Below, piece after piece: positions 8,196-17,105 of a stretch of DNA of 64,000 nt (position 1 is the stretch's first letter; each line of letters opens with the position of its first letter). The notes beneath the pieces were generated by a model. The model was not told where the DNA came from. It searched no databases and saw only the letters and a list, made by a program, of their open reading frames with translations. Source of the DNA: Azophilus sp965200465 (GTDB taxonomy: Bacteria; Pseudomonadota; Gammaproteobacteria; Pseudomonadales; Azotimanducaceae); the NCBI GenBank assembly GCA_965200465.1, contig OZ241358.1:2108001-2172000 (forward strand), read 5' to 3'. Position numbers and translations under genes: made by a program.

Positions 8196-8510
8196 CTAGG
8201 CCGCCTCAATGCCCGTGACCTTCACCTCGGTGAACCCCTGGCGATGCCCCTGACGGCGCATGAAGCCCTTGCGACGCTTGAACTTGATGACGCGCACCTT
8301 CTTGCCCCGCCCGTGATTGACCACGAAAGCTTTGACGCGCCCACCCTCAACCAAGGGTTGGCCGACGCGCAGGTTGCCGTCGCCGCCGACCAGCAGCACC
8401 TGCTCGAACACCACCTCATCGCCCGGCGCGGCCTCAATGCGCTCCAAACGGAGCGTTTCGCCCTCCGTAACCCTATGCTGCTTGCCGCCGCTTACAAAAA
8501 CCGCAAACAT
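8196..8510 (-). CDS. rplU: 50S ribosomal protein L21
   Basis: 104 aa, normal length: MFAVFVSGGKQHRV, then GDEVVFEQVLLVGGDGN and VRVIKFKRRKGFMRRQGHRQ, the signature C-terminal motif of L21. First gene of the rplU-rpmA-obgE-proB series; GGAG lies just upstream of the ATG. Divergent from ispB, as in most gammaproteobacteria. Confidence 0.97.
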   Translation of the reverse strand: MFAVFVSGGKQHRVTEGETLRLERIEAAPGDEVVFEQVLLVGGDGNLRVGQPLVEGGRVKAFVVNHGRGKKVRVIKFKRRKGFMRRQGHRQGFTEVKVTGIEAA

Positions 8511-8634
8511 TCTCCTACTCCGTTAACGCAGAGCACATGGTTAGAATAGGTCGCTTAAGCGCCGACCCTTGCAAGGCGGCGCATTCTAGAGGCGAAAACA
8601 TGAGATTGCAACGATGCTCGCCGAGGGGACGCCA

Positions 8635-9672
8635 ATGCCGCTAAGCCCCTTGGCCGCCGCTTTCCAGCCGGCGCCGCAACCGCCGTCGCCGCCGCCGGAG
8701 GAGGATCCGCTGAAGGCCATCCTCAAGCTGGTTGACGAGGACTTCCATGCGGTCAACAGGCTGATCGCCGAGCAATTGAAATCCCCCGTGGCGCTGGTCG
8801 AGGAAATCGGCCGCTACATCGTCGAGGCCGGCGGCAAGCGGCTGCGGCCGGCCTTGGTGTTGTTCGCCGCCGGCTGCTGCAACTACCGCGGCGACCGGCA
8901 GGTCGTCCTCGCGGCGGTCATCGAGTTTCTGCACACCGCCACCCTGCTCCACGACGATGTGGTGGACCGTTCCGAACTGCGCCGCGGGCGCGTCACCGCG
9001 AATTCCCTTTGGGGCAACGCCCCTTCGGTGCTGGTGGGGGATTTTCTCTACTCCCGTGCATTCCAACTGATGACCGAACTCGGCAACGACGAGGTGCTGG
9101 CCATCCTGGCCGACGCCACCAACCTGATCGCCCAAGGCGAGGTCATGCAGTTTTCCGACATCGGCAACCTGAACATGGATGAACCCCGCTACATGGAGGT
9201 GATACGCTGCAAGACCGCCCTGCTCTTCCAAGCCGCCGCCCACAGCGGCGCAGTGCTGGCCGGCGGCGGCCGCGAGCAAGTGGAGGCGCTCAAGGCGTTC
9301 GGCTTGGAGTTCGGCCTCGCCTATCAGCTCATGGACGACTGGCTTGACTACGCAGGGGATGCGCAGTCCATGGGCAAGAACGTCGGCGACGACCTAGTTG
9401 AAGGCAAGCTGACCTTGCCCCTGATCTTCACCCTGGCCCAGGGCGCTCCCGCCCAAGCGGACCGGGTGCGGGAGAGCCTGATCACTCGCTCCGCCGCCCA
9501 CTTGGACGAAGTGCTGCAGGTGGTTCGCGCCTGCGGCGCCATGGACTACACAAGGAGCGCCGTCCTAAGGCACAGCAAAAAAGCCGTGGCCTGCCTGGAG
9601 CCGCTGCCCGCCAATCCCCACCGGGAGGCGCTCAAGCGCTTGGCCGAATACGCGGAGAACCGGGTGGCCTGA
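8635..9672 (+). CDS. ispB: Polyprenyl (octaprenyl) diphosphate synthase
   Basis: 345 aa. Trans-isoprenyl diphosphate synthase with both Asp-rich motifs, LLHDDVVD (first) and LMDDWLD (second), plus GGKRLRPAL for substrate binding. It builds the side chain of ubiquinone. A Pro-rich stretch of about 25 residues precedes the conserved domain. The ATG at 8635 has GAGGGG about 6 nt upstream and was preferred to the ATG at 8614. Divergent from rplU. The chain length cannot be read with certainty. Confidence 0.9.
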   Translation: MPLSPLAAAFQPAPQPPSPPPEEDPLKAILKLVDEDFHAVNRLIAEQLKSPVALVEEIGRYIVEAGGKRLRPALVLFAAGCCNYRGDRQVVLAAVIEFLHTATLLHDDVVDRSELRRGRVTANSLWGNAPSVLVGDFLYSRAFQLMTELGNDEVLAILADATNLIAQGEVMQFSDIGNLNMDEPRYMEVIRCKTALLFQAAAHSGAVLAGGGREQVEALKAFGLEFGLAYQLMDDWLDYAGDAQSMGKNVGDDLVEGKLTLPLIFTLAQGAPAQADRVRESLITRSAAHLDEVLQVVRACGAMDYTRSAVLRHSKKAVACLEPLPANPHREALKRLAEYAENRVA

Positions 9673-9698
9673 TGGCGGCGAGGCATTGGCAAGCGGGC

Positions 9699-9775
9699 TG
9701 GTCGGAGTGAGAGGATTTGAACCTCCGGCCCCTACGTCCCGAACGTAGTGCTCTACCAAGCTGAGCTACACTCCG
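9699..9775 (-). tRNA. tRNA-Pro (anticodon CGG)
   Basis: 77 nt cloverleaf including an encoded CCA end (9699-9701). Acceptor CGGAGTG pairs with CACTCCG. The D arm is GCTC-AGCTTGGTA-GAGC. The anticodon stem CTACG/CGTAG encloses loop TTCGGGA, giving CGG for proline codon CCG. The T arm carries GGTTCAAATCC. It closely resembles the E. coli tRNA-Pro of the same anticodon. Confidence 0.96.
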
Positions 9776-9878
9776 CAACCGCCTGCTCGCGGCATTGTAA
9801 ATAAAACCCCGCGCCCGCCACAAGCTTTTGATCCGCCGCAGCGGGCCGGCCGCGGACGGGCTTCATGCGCTCCGCAGG

Positions 9879-11804
9879 CTAGCAGCCCAGCGCTCCGGCG
9901 GCCCGCAGGCGCTCGAGGACTTTCTCCACGCACTGCTCAACCGTCAGGGCGACGGTGTCCAGGGTCAGTTCCGGCTGCTCCGGGTTTTGGTATTCGGCGT
10001 CGATGCCCGTGAAATTGGCTATCTGGCCGGCCCGGGCCTTGCGGTAAAGCCCTTTGGGGTCCCGGGCTTCGCAGACCTCCAAGGGCGTGTCCACGAACAC
10101 CTCAATGAACTCCCCCTCCTCCAGCAACGTCCGCACCATGCGCCGCTCCGAGCGGTAGGGCGAAATGAAGGCGACGATGACGATCAGCCCCGCATCCACC
10201 ATCAGCTTGGCGGTTTCGCCGATGCGCCGCACGTTCTCCACTCGGTCCGTTTCGGTGAAGCCCAGGTCCCGGGTCAGGCCGTGGCGCACGTTGTCGCCGT
10301 CCAAGGTGTAGGTGTGGCGATGCAGATCATGCAGGCGGCTTTCGAGCAGGTTGGCGATGGTCGATTTGCCGGAGCCGGACAGCCCGGTCAGCCAGACCAC
10401 GCAGGGCTTCTGCTGCTTCAGCGACGCCCGAAGGGTCTTATCGACCGTCATGGCCTGCCAGACCACGTTGTCCGCCCGGCGCAGGGAGAAGTCGAAGACG
10501 CCCACTCCCACCGTCGCGTTGCTGCGCCGGTCGATCAGGATGAAGCCGCCCAAGCTGGGGTTCTCCGCAAAGGGGCCGAAGACGATGCGTTCGCTTAAGC
10601 TGACGTTGGCGATGCCGACGCCGTTGAGCTTCAGTTGCTTCGCCGCCTGCGTCTCCAAGGTGTTTACGTTGACGGCGTGCTTGAGTTCGGTCACCACGCA
10701 GTTGACGGTGCGGGTGCCGCATTTCAGCCGGTACTGACGACCGGGAATCAGGTCGTCCTCGCTCATCCACAAAAGATGCACGGCCAGCTGATCGGATAGC
10801 TGCGCCGGCGCCTGTGCGGCGCAAAGCACGTCACCTCGGCTGACGTCAATGGCGTCGGCCAAGGTCAGGGTGACGGCCTGCCCGCGCACGGCTTCCGGCA
10901 AGTCCCCATCAAAGGCGACGATGCGCTCCACTCGGGACTCCTTGCCGGATGGCAAGGCCAGGATTGCGTCGCCAACGCGCACCGAACCGTTGGCGACGGT
11001 GCCGCTGAAGCCGCGGAAATCCGAGTTCGGCCGATTCACCCACTGCACGGGAAGGCAAAAGGCGCCGTCGCCGGCGGCGGGCGCAACCTCCACGGTTTCC
11101 AGATGGGGCAGCAACGCCGGGCCCTCGCACCAAGGCATGGCCTCGCTGGGCCGAGTGACGTTGTCCCCTGTGAGGGCGGAGATGGGAATGGCGGTGATGC
11201 TAAGGTCGCCAAGCCGCTCGGCGAAGCCTCGATAGTCCTCTTCGATGTCAGCGAAGACCTGCGGGTCGTAGCCCACCAGGTCCATCTTGTTGACCGCCAG
11301 GACGAAATGCCTGATGCCGAAAAGGGAGGCGATGTAGCTGTGCCGCCGAGTCTGGGTCAGCACGCCCTTGCGGGCATCCACCAGGATGACGGCCAGTTCC
11401 GAATTGGAGGCGCCTGTAGCCATGTTGCGCGTGTACTGCTCGTGGCCCGGCGTGTCCGCCACCATGAATTTGCGCCGCTCCGTTGCGAAGTACCGATAGG
11501 CGACGTCGATGGTGATCCCCTGCTCACGCTCCGCCGCCAAGCCGTCCACCAACAGGGCGAAGTCGATGCCGCCGCCTTGGGCGCCTTGGGTTTTGCTGTC
11601 CGCCTCCAAGGTCGCCAGCTGGTCTTCGAAGATCAGCTTGGCGTCGTAAAGCAGGCGGCCGATCAGGGTGCTCTTGCCGTCGTCCACGCTCCCGCAGGTG
11701 AGGAAGCGCAAGGCCGTCTGCGCCGCTTGGCCGCCTAGGTAGGCTGCGAGGTCGGCGGCCGCCGGGGCCTCCTTGGACGTTGCGCCGGCCATCGTTCGAG
11801 CCAT
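9879..11804 (-). CDS. cysNC: Fused sulfate adenylyltransferase large subunit / APS kinase (CysN-CysC)
   Basis: 641 aa. The N-terminal two thirds is a translation-factor-like GTPase: GSVDDGKSTLIGR, DTPGHEQYTRNM and NKMDLVGY. The last third is adenylylsulfate kinase: WLTGLSGSGKSTIA, LDGDNVRHGL and FISPYRSER. With CysD it converts sulfate to APS, and the kinase domain makes PAPS. The ATG at 11804 overlaps the cysD stop (TGATG), so it is coupled to cysD. The fusion is the NodQ-type arrangement known in many proteobacteria. Confidence 0.95.
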   Translation of the reverse strand: MARTMAGATSKEAPAAADLAAYLGGQAAQTALRFLTCGSVDDGKSTLIGRLLYDAKLIFEDQLATLEADSKTQGAQGGGIDFALLVDGLAAEREQGITIDVAYRYFATERRKFMVADTPGHEQYTRNMATGASNSELAVILVDARKGVLTQTRRHSYIASLFGIRHFVLAVNKMDLVGYDPQVFADIEEDYRGFAERLGDLSITAIPISALTGDNVTRPSEAMPWCEGPALLPHLETVEVAPAAGDGAFCLPVQWVNRPNSDFRGFSGTVANGSVRVGDAILALPSGKESRVERIVAFDGDLPEAVRGQAVTLTLADAIDVSRGDVLCAAQAPAQLSDQLAVHLLWMSEDDLIPGRQYRLKCGTRTVNCVVTELKHAVNVNTLETQAAKQLKLNGVGIANVSLSERIVFGPFAENPSLGGFILIDRRSNATVGVGVFDFSLRRADNVVWQAMTVDKTLRASLKQQKPCVVWLTGLSGSGKSTIANLLESRLHDLHRHTYTLDGDNVRHGLTRDLGFTETDRVENVRRIGETAKLMVDAGLIVIVAFISPYRSERRMVRTLLEEGEFIEVFVDTPLEVCEARDPKGLYRKARAGQIANFTGIDAEYQNPEQPELTLDTVALTVEQCVEKVLERLRAAGALGC

Positions 11805-12739
11805 CAAAAATAGCCTTCCCGCTTCTTCTTCTCCATGGACGCGGCAACCTCATGGTCGATCACGCGGCCCTCCCGCTCCGACGTTTTGGCCACGAGCATT
11901 TCCCGAATGACGCCTTCAAGATCCTGCGCTTCGGATTCAACGGCGCCGGTGAGAGGATAGCAGCCCAGGGTGCGGAAACGCACCTTGAGCAGGCGCGGCG
12001 CCTCGCCTTCGGCAAGGGGCAGGCGGTGGTCATCGACCATGATGAGCTGGCCCTCCCGCTCCACGACCGGGCGAACGGCGGCGAAGTACAGCGGCACAAT
12101 GGGAATGCCTTCCTGGCGAATGTAGAGCCACACGTCCAGTTCCGTCCAGTTGGAGAGGGGAAACACCCGCATGCTTTCGCCGGGCCGCACCCGGCCGTTG
12201 TAGAGGCTCCAAAACTCCGGACGCTGGTTCTTCGGGTCCCAATGATGGTGGGCGTTGCGAAAGGAGAACACCCGCTCCTTGGCCCGGGACTTCTCCTCGT
12301 CGCGGCGGGCGCCGCCGAACGCGGCGTCAAAGCCGTGGGCGTCGAGAGCCTGCTTCAACGCTTGGGTTTTCATCAGGTCGGTGTGGACTTCGGCGCCGTG
12401 GCTGACCGGCCCGACGCCCTTGGCCAGCCCCTCCGGGTTTGTATGCACGATCAGCTGCAGGCCGAGTTCCCGGGCGCGGCGGTCGCGGAACACGATCATC
12501 TCCTTGAACTTCCAGCCGGTGTCCACGTGCAGCAGCGGAAAGGGCGGCGGCGAAGGGTGGAAAGCCTTGAGCGCCAAGTGCAGCATCACGGACGAGTCCT
12601 TGCCTATGGAGTACAGCATGACCGGGCGCTCCGCCTCGGCCATGACCTCCCGCATGATGTGGATGCTCTCGGCTTCAAGCCGCTGAAGATGGGTAAGCTG
12701 CTGCAAGAACTCGGCTCCGCGCCCGTTGGCGCGGGGCAT
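11804..12739 (-). CDS. cysD: Sulfate adenylyltransferase small subunit
   Basis: 311 aa. PP-loop ATP pyrophosphatase family with SIGKDSSVMLHLALKAF and GGARRDEEKSRAKERVFSF, then WNPKNQRPE-like text (DPKNQRPEFWSLYNGRV) and a C-terminal KKREGYF. It forms the APS-making complex with CysN. First gene of the cysD-cysNC pair; the 104-nt gap to divergent metG must hold both promoters. Confidence 0.95.
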   Translation of the reverse strand: MPRANGRGAEFLQQLTHLQRLEAESIHIMREVMAEAERPVMLYSIGKDSSVMLHLALKAFHPSPPPFPLLHVDTGWKFKEMIVFRDRRARELGLQLIVHTNPEGLAKGVGPVSHGAEVHTDLMKTQALKQALDAHGFDAAFGGARRDEEKSRAKERVFSFRNAHHHWDPKNQRPEFWSLYNGRVRPGESMRVFPLSNWTELDVWLYIRQEGIPIVPLYFAAVRPVVEREGQLIMVDDHRLPLAEGEAPRLLKVRFRTLGCYPLTGAVESEAQDLEGVIREMLVAKTSEREGRVIDHEVAASMEKKKREGYF

Positions 12740-12785
12740 TTTATGCGGTTTAAGGGTTGCAAAACCATGCGCGTGTACACCGCCC

Positions 12786-12816
12786 TTGTGGGTTGTTCGG
12801 GGCTTGGGGTTATAGT
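12786..12816 (+). promoter_or_regulatory. Possible promoter of metG
   Basis: TATAGT at 12811-12816 is a good -10 box, 27 nt before the metG ATG. The best -35 candidate is TTGTGG at 12786, with a long 19-nt spacer. The opposite strand has TATAAC overlapping the same place, which could serve cysD. Confidence 0.35.
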
Positions 12817-12843
12817 GTAGGCTGACAAGCCAAGTCCCCGTCC

Positions 12844-14859
12844 ATGACCCGCGAAATCCTCGTCACCAGCGCCCTGCCCTACACCAACGGCGCCATCCAC
12901 TTGGGGCACCTGCTGGAGCACATCCAAACGGACGTCTGGGTGCGTTTCCAAAAGCTTTGCGGCAACCGCTGCATCTACGTCTGCGCGGACGACACCCACG
13001 GCGCCGGCACCATGCTGAACGCCGAGCAGGCCGGGGTGGCGCCGGAGGATTTGATCGAGGCCATGCGCAAGGAGCACATCCGGGACTTCGCCGGCTTCGG
13101 CATCGAATACGACAACTACCACTCCACCCACTCCGAGGAGAACCGGACGCTCTCCGAACTGATCTTCACCCGCCTCAAGGAGCAGGGGCTGATCCACACC
13201 GCAGAGGTGGCGCAACTGCACGATCCGGAACGCGGCATGTTTCTGGCGGACCGCTTCGTCAAGGGCGAATGCCCCCGCTGCGGCGCCGCCGACCAATACG
13301 GCGACAACTGCGACGCCTGCGGCGCCACCTACGACGCCACCGAACTGGGCAACCCCCGCTCCTTGGTGTCCAGCGCCAAGACCGTGGTCAAGCGCTCCGA
13401 ACACTATTTCTTCGACCTGCCGCGGTTCACGGACATGCTCAAGGGCTGGACCAGCGGCGGCGCCGTGCAGCCGGAGGTGTCCAACAAGCTGGCCGAATGG
13501 CTGGACAGCGGCTTGAGAAGCTGGGACATCTCCAGGGACGCGCCCTACTTCGGCTTCCTGATCCCCGGCACCGAGGACAAATACTTCTACGTCTGGATGG
13601 ACGCGCCCATCGGCTACATGGCCAGCTTCAAGCACTTGGCCGACCGCCGGGAGGACTTGGACTTCAACGCCTTCTGGAGCGCCGCCGCCGAAGGGCGAAC
13701 CGAACTGCACCACTTCATCGGCAAGGACATCGTCAACTTCCACCACCTGTTCTGGCCGGCGGTGCTGCAGGCGGCCGGCTTCCGCAAGCCCACGCGCATC
13801 CACACCCACGGCTTCATCACCGTGAACGGCGTGAAGATGTCCAAGTCCCGGGGCACCTTCATCAAGGCTTCGACCTACCTTGAGCGCCTCAACCCGGAGT
13901 GCCTGCGCTACTACTACGCCACCAAGCTGAACGGCACGGTGGATGACTACGACATCAACCTCGAGGACTTCGTGCAGCGGGTGAACTCCGACTTAGTGGG
14001 CAAGGTGGTGAACATCGCCAGCCGCTGCGCCGGCTTCATCAGCGGCCAGTTCAACGGCGCACTGGCGGCCAGCCTGGAGGATGAGGCGCTGTGGCGGCAA
14101 TTCGCCGATGCACAGGGGCGGATCGCCCAGTTTTACGAGGCCGGGCAGGTTTCCAAGGTGATGCGGGAGGTCATTTCCTTGGCGGACTTGGCCAATCAAT
14201 ACGTCACCAAGCACGAGCCTTGGAAATTGGTCAAGCAGGCCGCCAGCCGCGGCCAAGCGCAAGCGGTGTGCAGCCAGGGGCTGAACCTGTTCCGCATCCT
14301 CGCCATCTACTTGGCGCCGGTGCTGCCGGCGATGTGCCAAGCGGCGGCGGACTTCCTCGGCGTCCGCCCCTTCGCTTGGGCGGATCTGCGCCAGCCTCTG
14401 CTGGGCGCCAAGATCAACCCCTACCAACCGCTGTTCACGCGGATGCGGAAGAAGGACATGGACAATCTGGTGGAAGCCTCCAAGGAGCCCCCGGAGGCGG
14501 ACGGCGCCGCCGCCGAGGCCGACAGCGCCAACGAAGCGATCTCCATGGAAGACTTCAACAAGGTCAAGCTCAAGGTGGCCCGCGTGGTCGAGGCGGCGCC
14601 GGTGGCGGACGCCGACAAGCTGCTGCAATTGACCTTGGACACCGGCGACGGACGCCGGCGGGTGCTGGCCGGCATCAGCTCCGCCTACCGGCCCGAAGAC
14701 CTAGCCGGGCGGCTGGTGGTTGTGGTGGCCAACCTAGCGCCGCGCAGGATGCGCTTCGGCGTCTCCGAAGGCATGGTGCTGGCGGCCGGTCCCGGCGACG
14801 AGGAGGTCTTTCTGCTCAGCCCGGACAGCGGCGCCAAGCCTGGCATGGACGTGCGCTGA
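12844..14859 (+). CDS. metG: Methionyl-tRNA synthetase
   Basis: 671 aa, standard long form. The class I HIGH motif appears as HLGH near residue 20. A zinc knuckle has two CxxC pairs (CPRCGAADQYGDNCDACG). KMSKSRGTF is the KMSKS loop. The C-terminal 110 residues form an EMAPII-like tRNA-binding domain (EDFNKVKLKVARVVEA). It charges tRNA-Met. Stands alone, divergent from cysD. Confidence 0.97.
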   Translation: MTREILVTSALPYTNGAIHLGHLLEHIQTDVWVRFQKLCGNRCIYVCADDTHGAGTMLNAEQAGVAPEDLIEAMRKEHIRDFAGFGIEYDNYHSTHSEENRTLSELIFTRLKEQGLIHTAEVAQLHDPERGMFLADRFVKGECPRCGAADQYGDNCDACGATYDATELGNPRSLVSSAKTVVKRSEHYFFDLPRFTDMLKGWTSGGAVQPEVSNKLAEWLDSGLRSWDISRDAPYFGFLIPGTEDKYFYVWMDAPIGYMASFKHLADRREDLDFNAFWSAAAEGRTELHHFIGKDIVNFHHLFWPAVLQAAGFRKPTRIHTHGFITVNGVKMSKSRGTFIKASTYLERLNPECLRYYYATKLNGTVDDYDINLEDFVQRVNSDLVGKVVNIASRCAGFISGQFNGALAASLEDEALWRQFADAQGRIAQFYEAGQVSKVMREVISLADLANQYVTKHEPWKLVKQAASRGQAQAVCSQGLNLFRILAIYLAPVLPAMCQAAADFLGVRPFAWADLRQPLLGAKINPYQPLFTRMRKKDMDNLVEASKEPPEADGAAAEADSANEAISMEDFNKVKLKVARVVEAAPVADADKLLQLTLDTGDGRRRVLAGISSAYRPEDLAGRLVVVVANLAPRRMRFGVSEGMVLAAGPGDEEVFLLSPDSGAKPGMDVR

Positions 14860-15111
14860 GCAAGGCTTCACTGACCTACTTTGATGCACTGAGGGCACGA
14901 CCCATCCCAACTGTTGCGGGGGCATCCCGGGCGACCGCGCTGTCGTTCCCCCCGCTGCGGCGGCGATGAAACACTTGGTTGAACTAGGGCTTGCATGTGC
15001 TGACGGAGGAAACGGGCTGAGAAGCACAAAGGCTTGGGATGTGAAGCGTTGCAACCGCAGCGGTCAGTGCGCCGGAAGATTCTTGGTTGGACATTGGACT
15101 AAAATAGCGCC

Positions 15112-16284
15112 ATGGAATTCGAACTCACCGACGAGCAGGCCGCTTACCAGGACCTGGCCCGCCAGTTTTCGGAGCGGGAGTTGGCCCCCTGCGCCGCCCA
15201 ATGGGATGCGCGCGAGGAGTTTCCCAAGGCGGTGCTCGCCAAGGCCGGCGAACTGGGCTTTTGCGGCCTCTACACCCCCCAGGCGGCCGGCGGCTTGGGC
15301 CTGTCCCGGCTGGACGCCAGCATCATCTTCGAGGAACTGGCCAAAGGCTGCACCTCCACCGCCGCCTTTCTGACCATCCACAACATGGCGCTGTGGATGG
15401 TGGCCCGCTTCGGCGGCGAGGCGGCCCGCAACAGATTTTGCCCCGGCTTGCTCAGCGGCGGGAAACTGGCCTCCTACTGCCTGACGGAACCCGGCGCCGG
15501 CAGCGATGCGGCGGCGTTGAAAACCACCTCCCGGCGGGTGGACGGCGGCTATGTTCTGGACGGCGTCAAGGCGTTCATTTCCGGCGCTGGGGACACCGAC
15601 GTGCTGGTGGTCATGGCCCGCTTGGTCAACGGCGAGGGCGCGCAGCCGGGGGCCGGCGGCATTTGCGCCTTCGCCGTGGAGGCCGGCGCCGCCGGCATCG
15701 GCTTCGGGCGCAAGGAGGCGAAGATGGGTTGGAACAGCCAACCCACCCGGCAGGTCATCTTCGAGGAGGTGTTCGTGCCGGAGGGCCATCGCCTCGGCGC
15801 CGAAGGGGAGGGCTTCAAGATCGCCATGCAGGGGCTGGACGGCGGGCGCATCAACATCGCCACCTGCTCGGTGGGCACCGCCCAGGCGGCGGTTGAGCAG
15901 TCCCGCGCCTACTTGGGGGAGCGCAAGGCGTTCGGCCAGCCCATCGGCAATTTCCAGGGCCTGCAGTTCAAGCTGGCGGACATGGCCACCCACTTGGTGG
16001 CCTCCCGGCAGATGGTGCGCCTGGCCGCCGCCAAGCTGGACAGCGGCAACCCGGACGCCACCACCTACTGCGCCATGGCCAAGCGCTTCGCCACGGACAT
16101 GTGCTTTGAGGTTTGCAACGACGCCCTGCAGTTGCACGGCGGCTACGGCTACATCAAGGAGTTCCCCTTGGAGCGCCATGTGCGGGACACGCGGGTGCAT
16201 CAAATTTTGGAGGGCACCAATGAGATCATGCGCGTCATCATCGGCCGCCGCCTGCTGCTGGACGGCGCCGCCGCCGTGCTTTGA
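15112..16284 (+). CDS. Acyl-CoA dehydrogenase, probably isobutyryl-CoA dehydrogenase
   Basis: 390 aa FAD acyl-CoA dehydrogenase. It has YCLTEPGAGSDAAALKT for flavin and substrate binding, LQLHGGYGYIKEFPLERHVRD, and ILEGTNEIMR with the catalytic Glu. The next three genes are an enoyl-CoA hydratase, a 3-hydroxyisobutyryl-CoA hydrolase and a 3-hydroxyisobutyrate dehydrogenase. That set is the valine pathway after keto acid decarboxylation, which supports isobutyryl-CoA as substrate (inference from context). 30 nt upstream of the hydratase, with a good AAGGAGG in that gap. Confidence 0.88.
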   Translation: MEFELTDEQAAYQDLARQFSERELAPCAAQWDAREEFPKAVLAKAGELGFCGLYTPQAAGGLGLSRLDASIIFEELAKGCTSTAAFLTIHNMALWMVARFGGEAARNRFCPGLLSGGKLASYCLTEPGAGSDAAALKTTSRRVDGGYVLDGVKAFISGAGDTDVLVVMARLVNGEGAQPGAGGICAFAVEAGAAGIGFGRKEAKMGWNSQPTRQVIFEEVFVPEGHRLGAEGEGFKIAMQGLDGGRINIATCSVGTAQAAVEQSRAYLGERKAFGQPIGNFQGLQFKLADMATHLVASRQMVRLAAAKLDSGNPDATTYCAMAKRFATDMCFEVCNDALQLHGGYGYIKEFPLERHVRDTRVHQILEGTNEIMRVIIGRRLLLDGAAAVL

Positions 16285-16314
16285 GTTCGCTTTTTGCTTT
16301 AAGGAGGCAACCAC

Positions 16315-17103
16315 ATGACCCAATCCCCGTCCGGCCTGCTGCTTGCGGAGCGGCGCGGCCACAGCCTGCTGCTGACCATCAACAACCCTCCGGCGAACAC
16401 TTGGAACACGGAGAACTTGGAAGCGCTCAAGTCCGTGGTGGAGCAATGCAACCAAGACCGGGAGGTTTACGCCATCGTCATCACCGGCCAAGGGGAGAAG
16501 TTCTTCTCCGCCGGGGCGGACCTCAACCTTTTTGCGGACGGAGACAAGGACGTGGCCCGGCGGATGGCGGAAGGCTTCGGCGCCGCCTTTGAGGCGCTGG
16601 CCGCCTTTCGCGGCGTCTCCATCGCCGCGGTAAACGGCTACGCCATGGGCGGCGGCCTGGAATGCGCCCTAGCCTGCGACATCCGCATCTGCGAAGCCCA
16701 TGCGCAGATGGCCCTGCCGGAGGCCAGCGTGGGCCTGCTGCCCTGTGGCGGCGGCACCCAGAACCTGGCTTGGACGGTGGGCGAGGGCTGGGCGAAGCGC
16801 ATCGTCCTGTGCGGGGAGCGGGTGGACGCCAACCGCGCCAAGGAGATCGGCTTGGCGGAGGAAGTGGTGGAGAAGGGCGAAGCCTTGGGCCGCGCCCTTT
16901 CCTTGGCGGAACGGGTGGGCCGCCAAAGCCCGCCGGCGGTCTCCGCCTGCAAGGGCCTGATTCAACAGGCCCGCTCCGGCCCCATCAACCACGCCTACAC
17001 TGCGGAGCGGGACGCCTTTGTTGGCCTGTTCGACACCCTGGATCAAAAGGAGGGGGTCAACGCCTTCCTGGAGAAGCGGCAACCGCAATGGATCAACGGC
17101 TGA
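16315..17103 (+). CDS. Enoyl-CoA hydratase (probable methacrylyl-CoA hydratase)
   Basis: 262 aa crotonase-fold protein. FSAGADLNLFADG and AAVNGYAMGGGLECALACDIRI form the oxyanion hole, and ALPEASVGLLPCGGGTQNL carries a catalytic Glu. AAGGAGG lies just upstream of the ATG. In the valine operon it would hydrate methacrylyl-CoA to 3-hydroxyisobutyryl-CoA (inference from neighbours). Immediately followed by the hydrolase gene. Confidence 0.87.
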   Translation: MTQSPSGLLLAERRGHSLLLTINNPPANTWNTENLEALKSVVEQCNQDREVYAIVITGQGEKFFSAGADLNLFADGDKDVARRMAEGFGAAFEALAAFRGVSIAAVNGYAMGGGLECALACDIRICEAHAQMALPEASVGLLPCGGGTQNLAWTVGEGWAKRIVLCGERVDANRAKEIGLAEEVVEKGEALGRALSLAERVGRQSPPAVSACKGLIQQARSGPINHAYTAERDAFVGLFDTLDQKEGVNAFLEKRQPQWING

Positions 17104-17105
17104 TC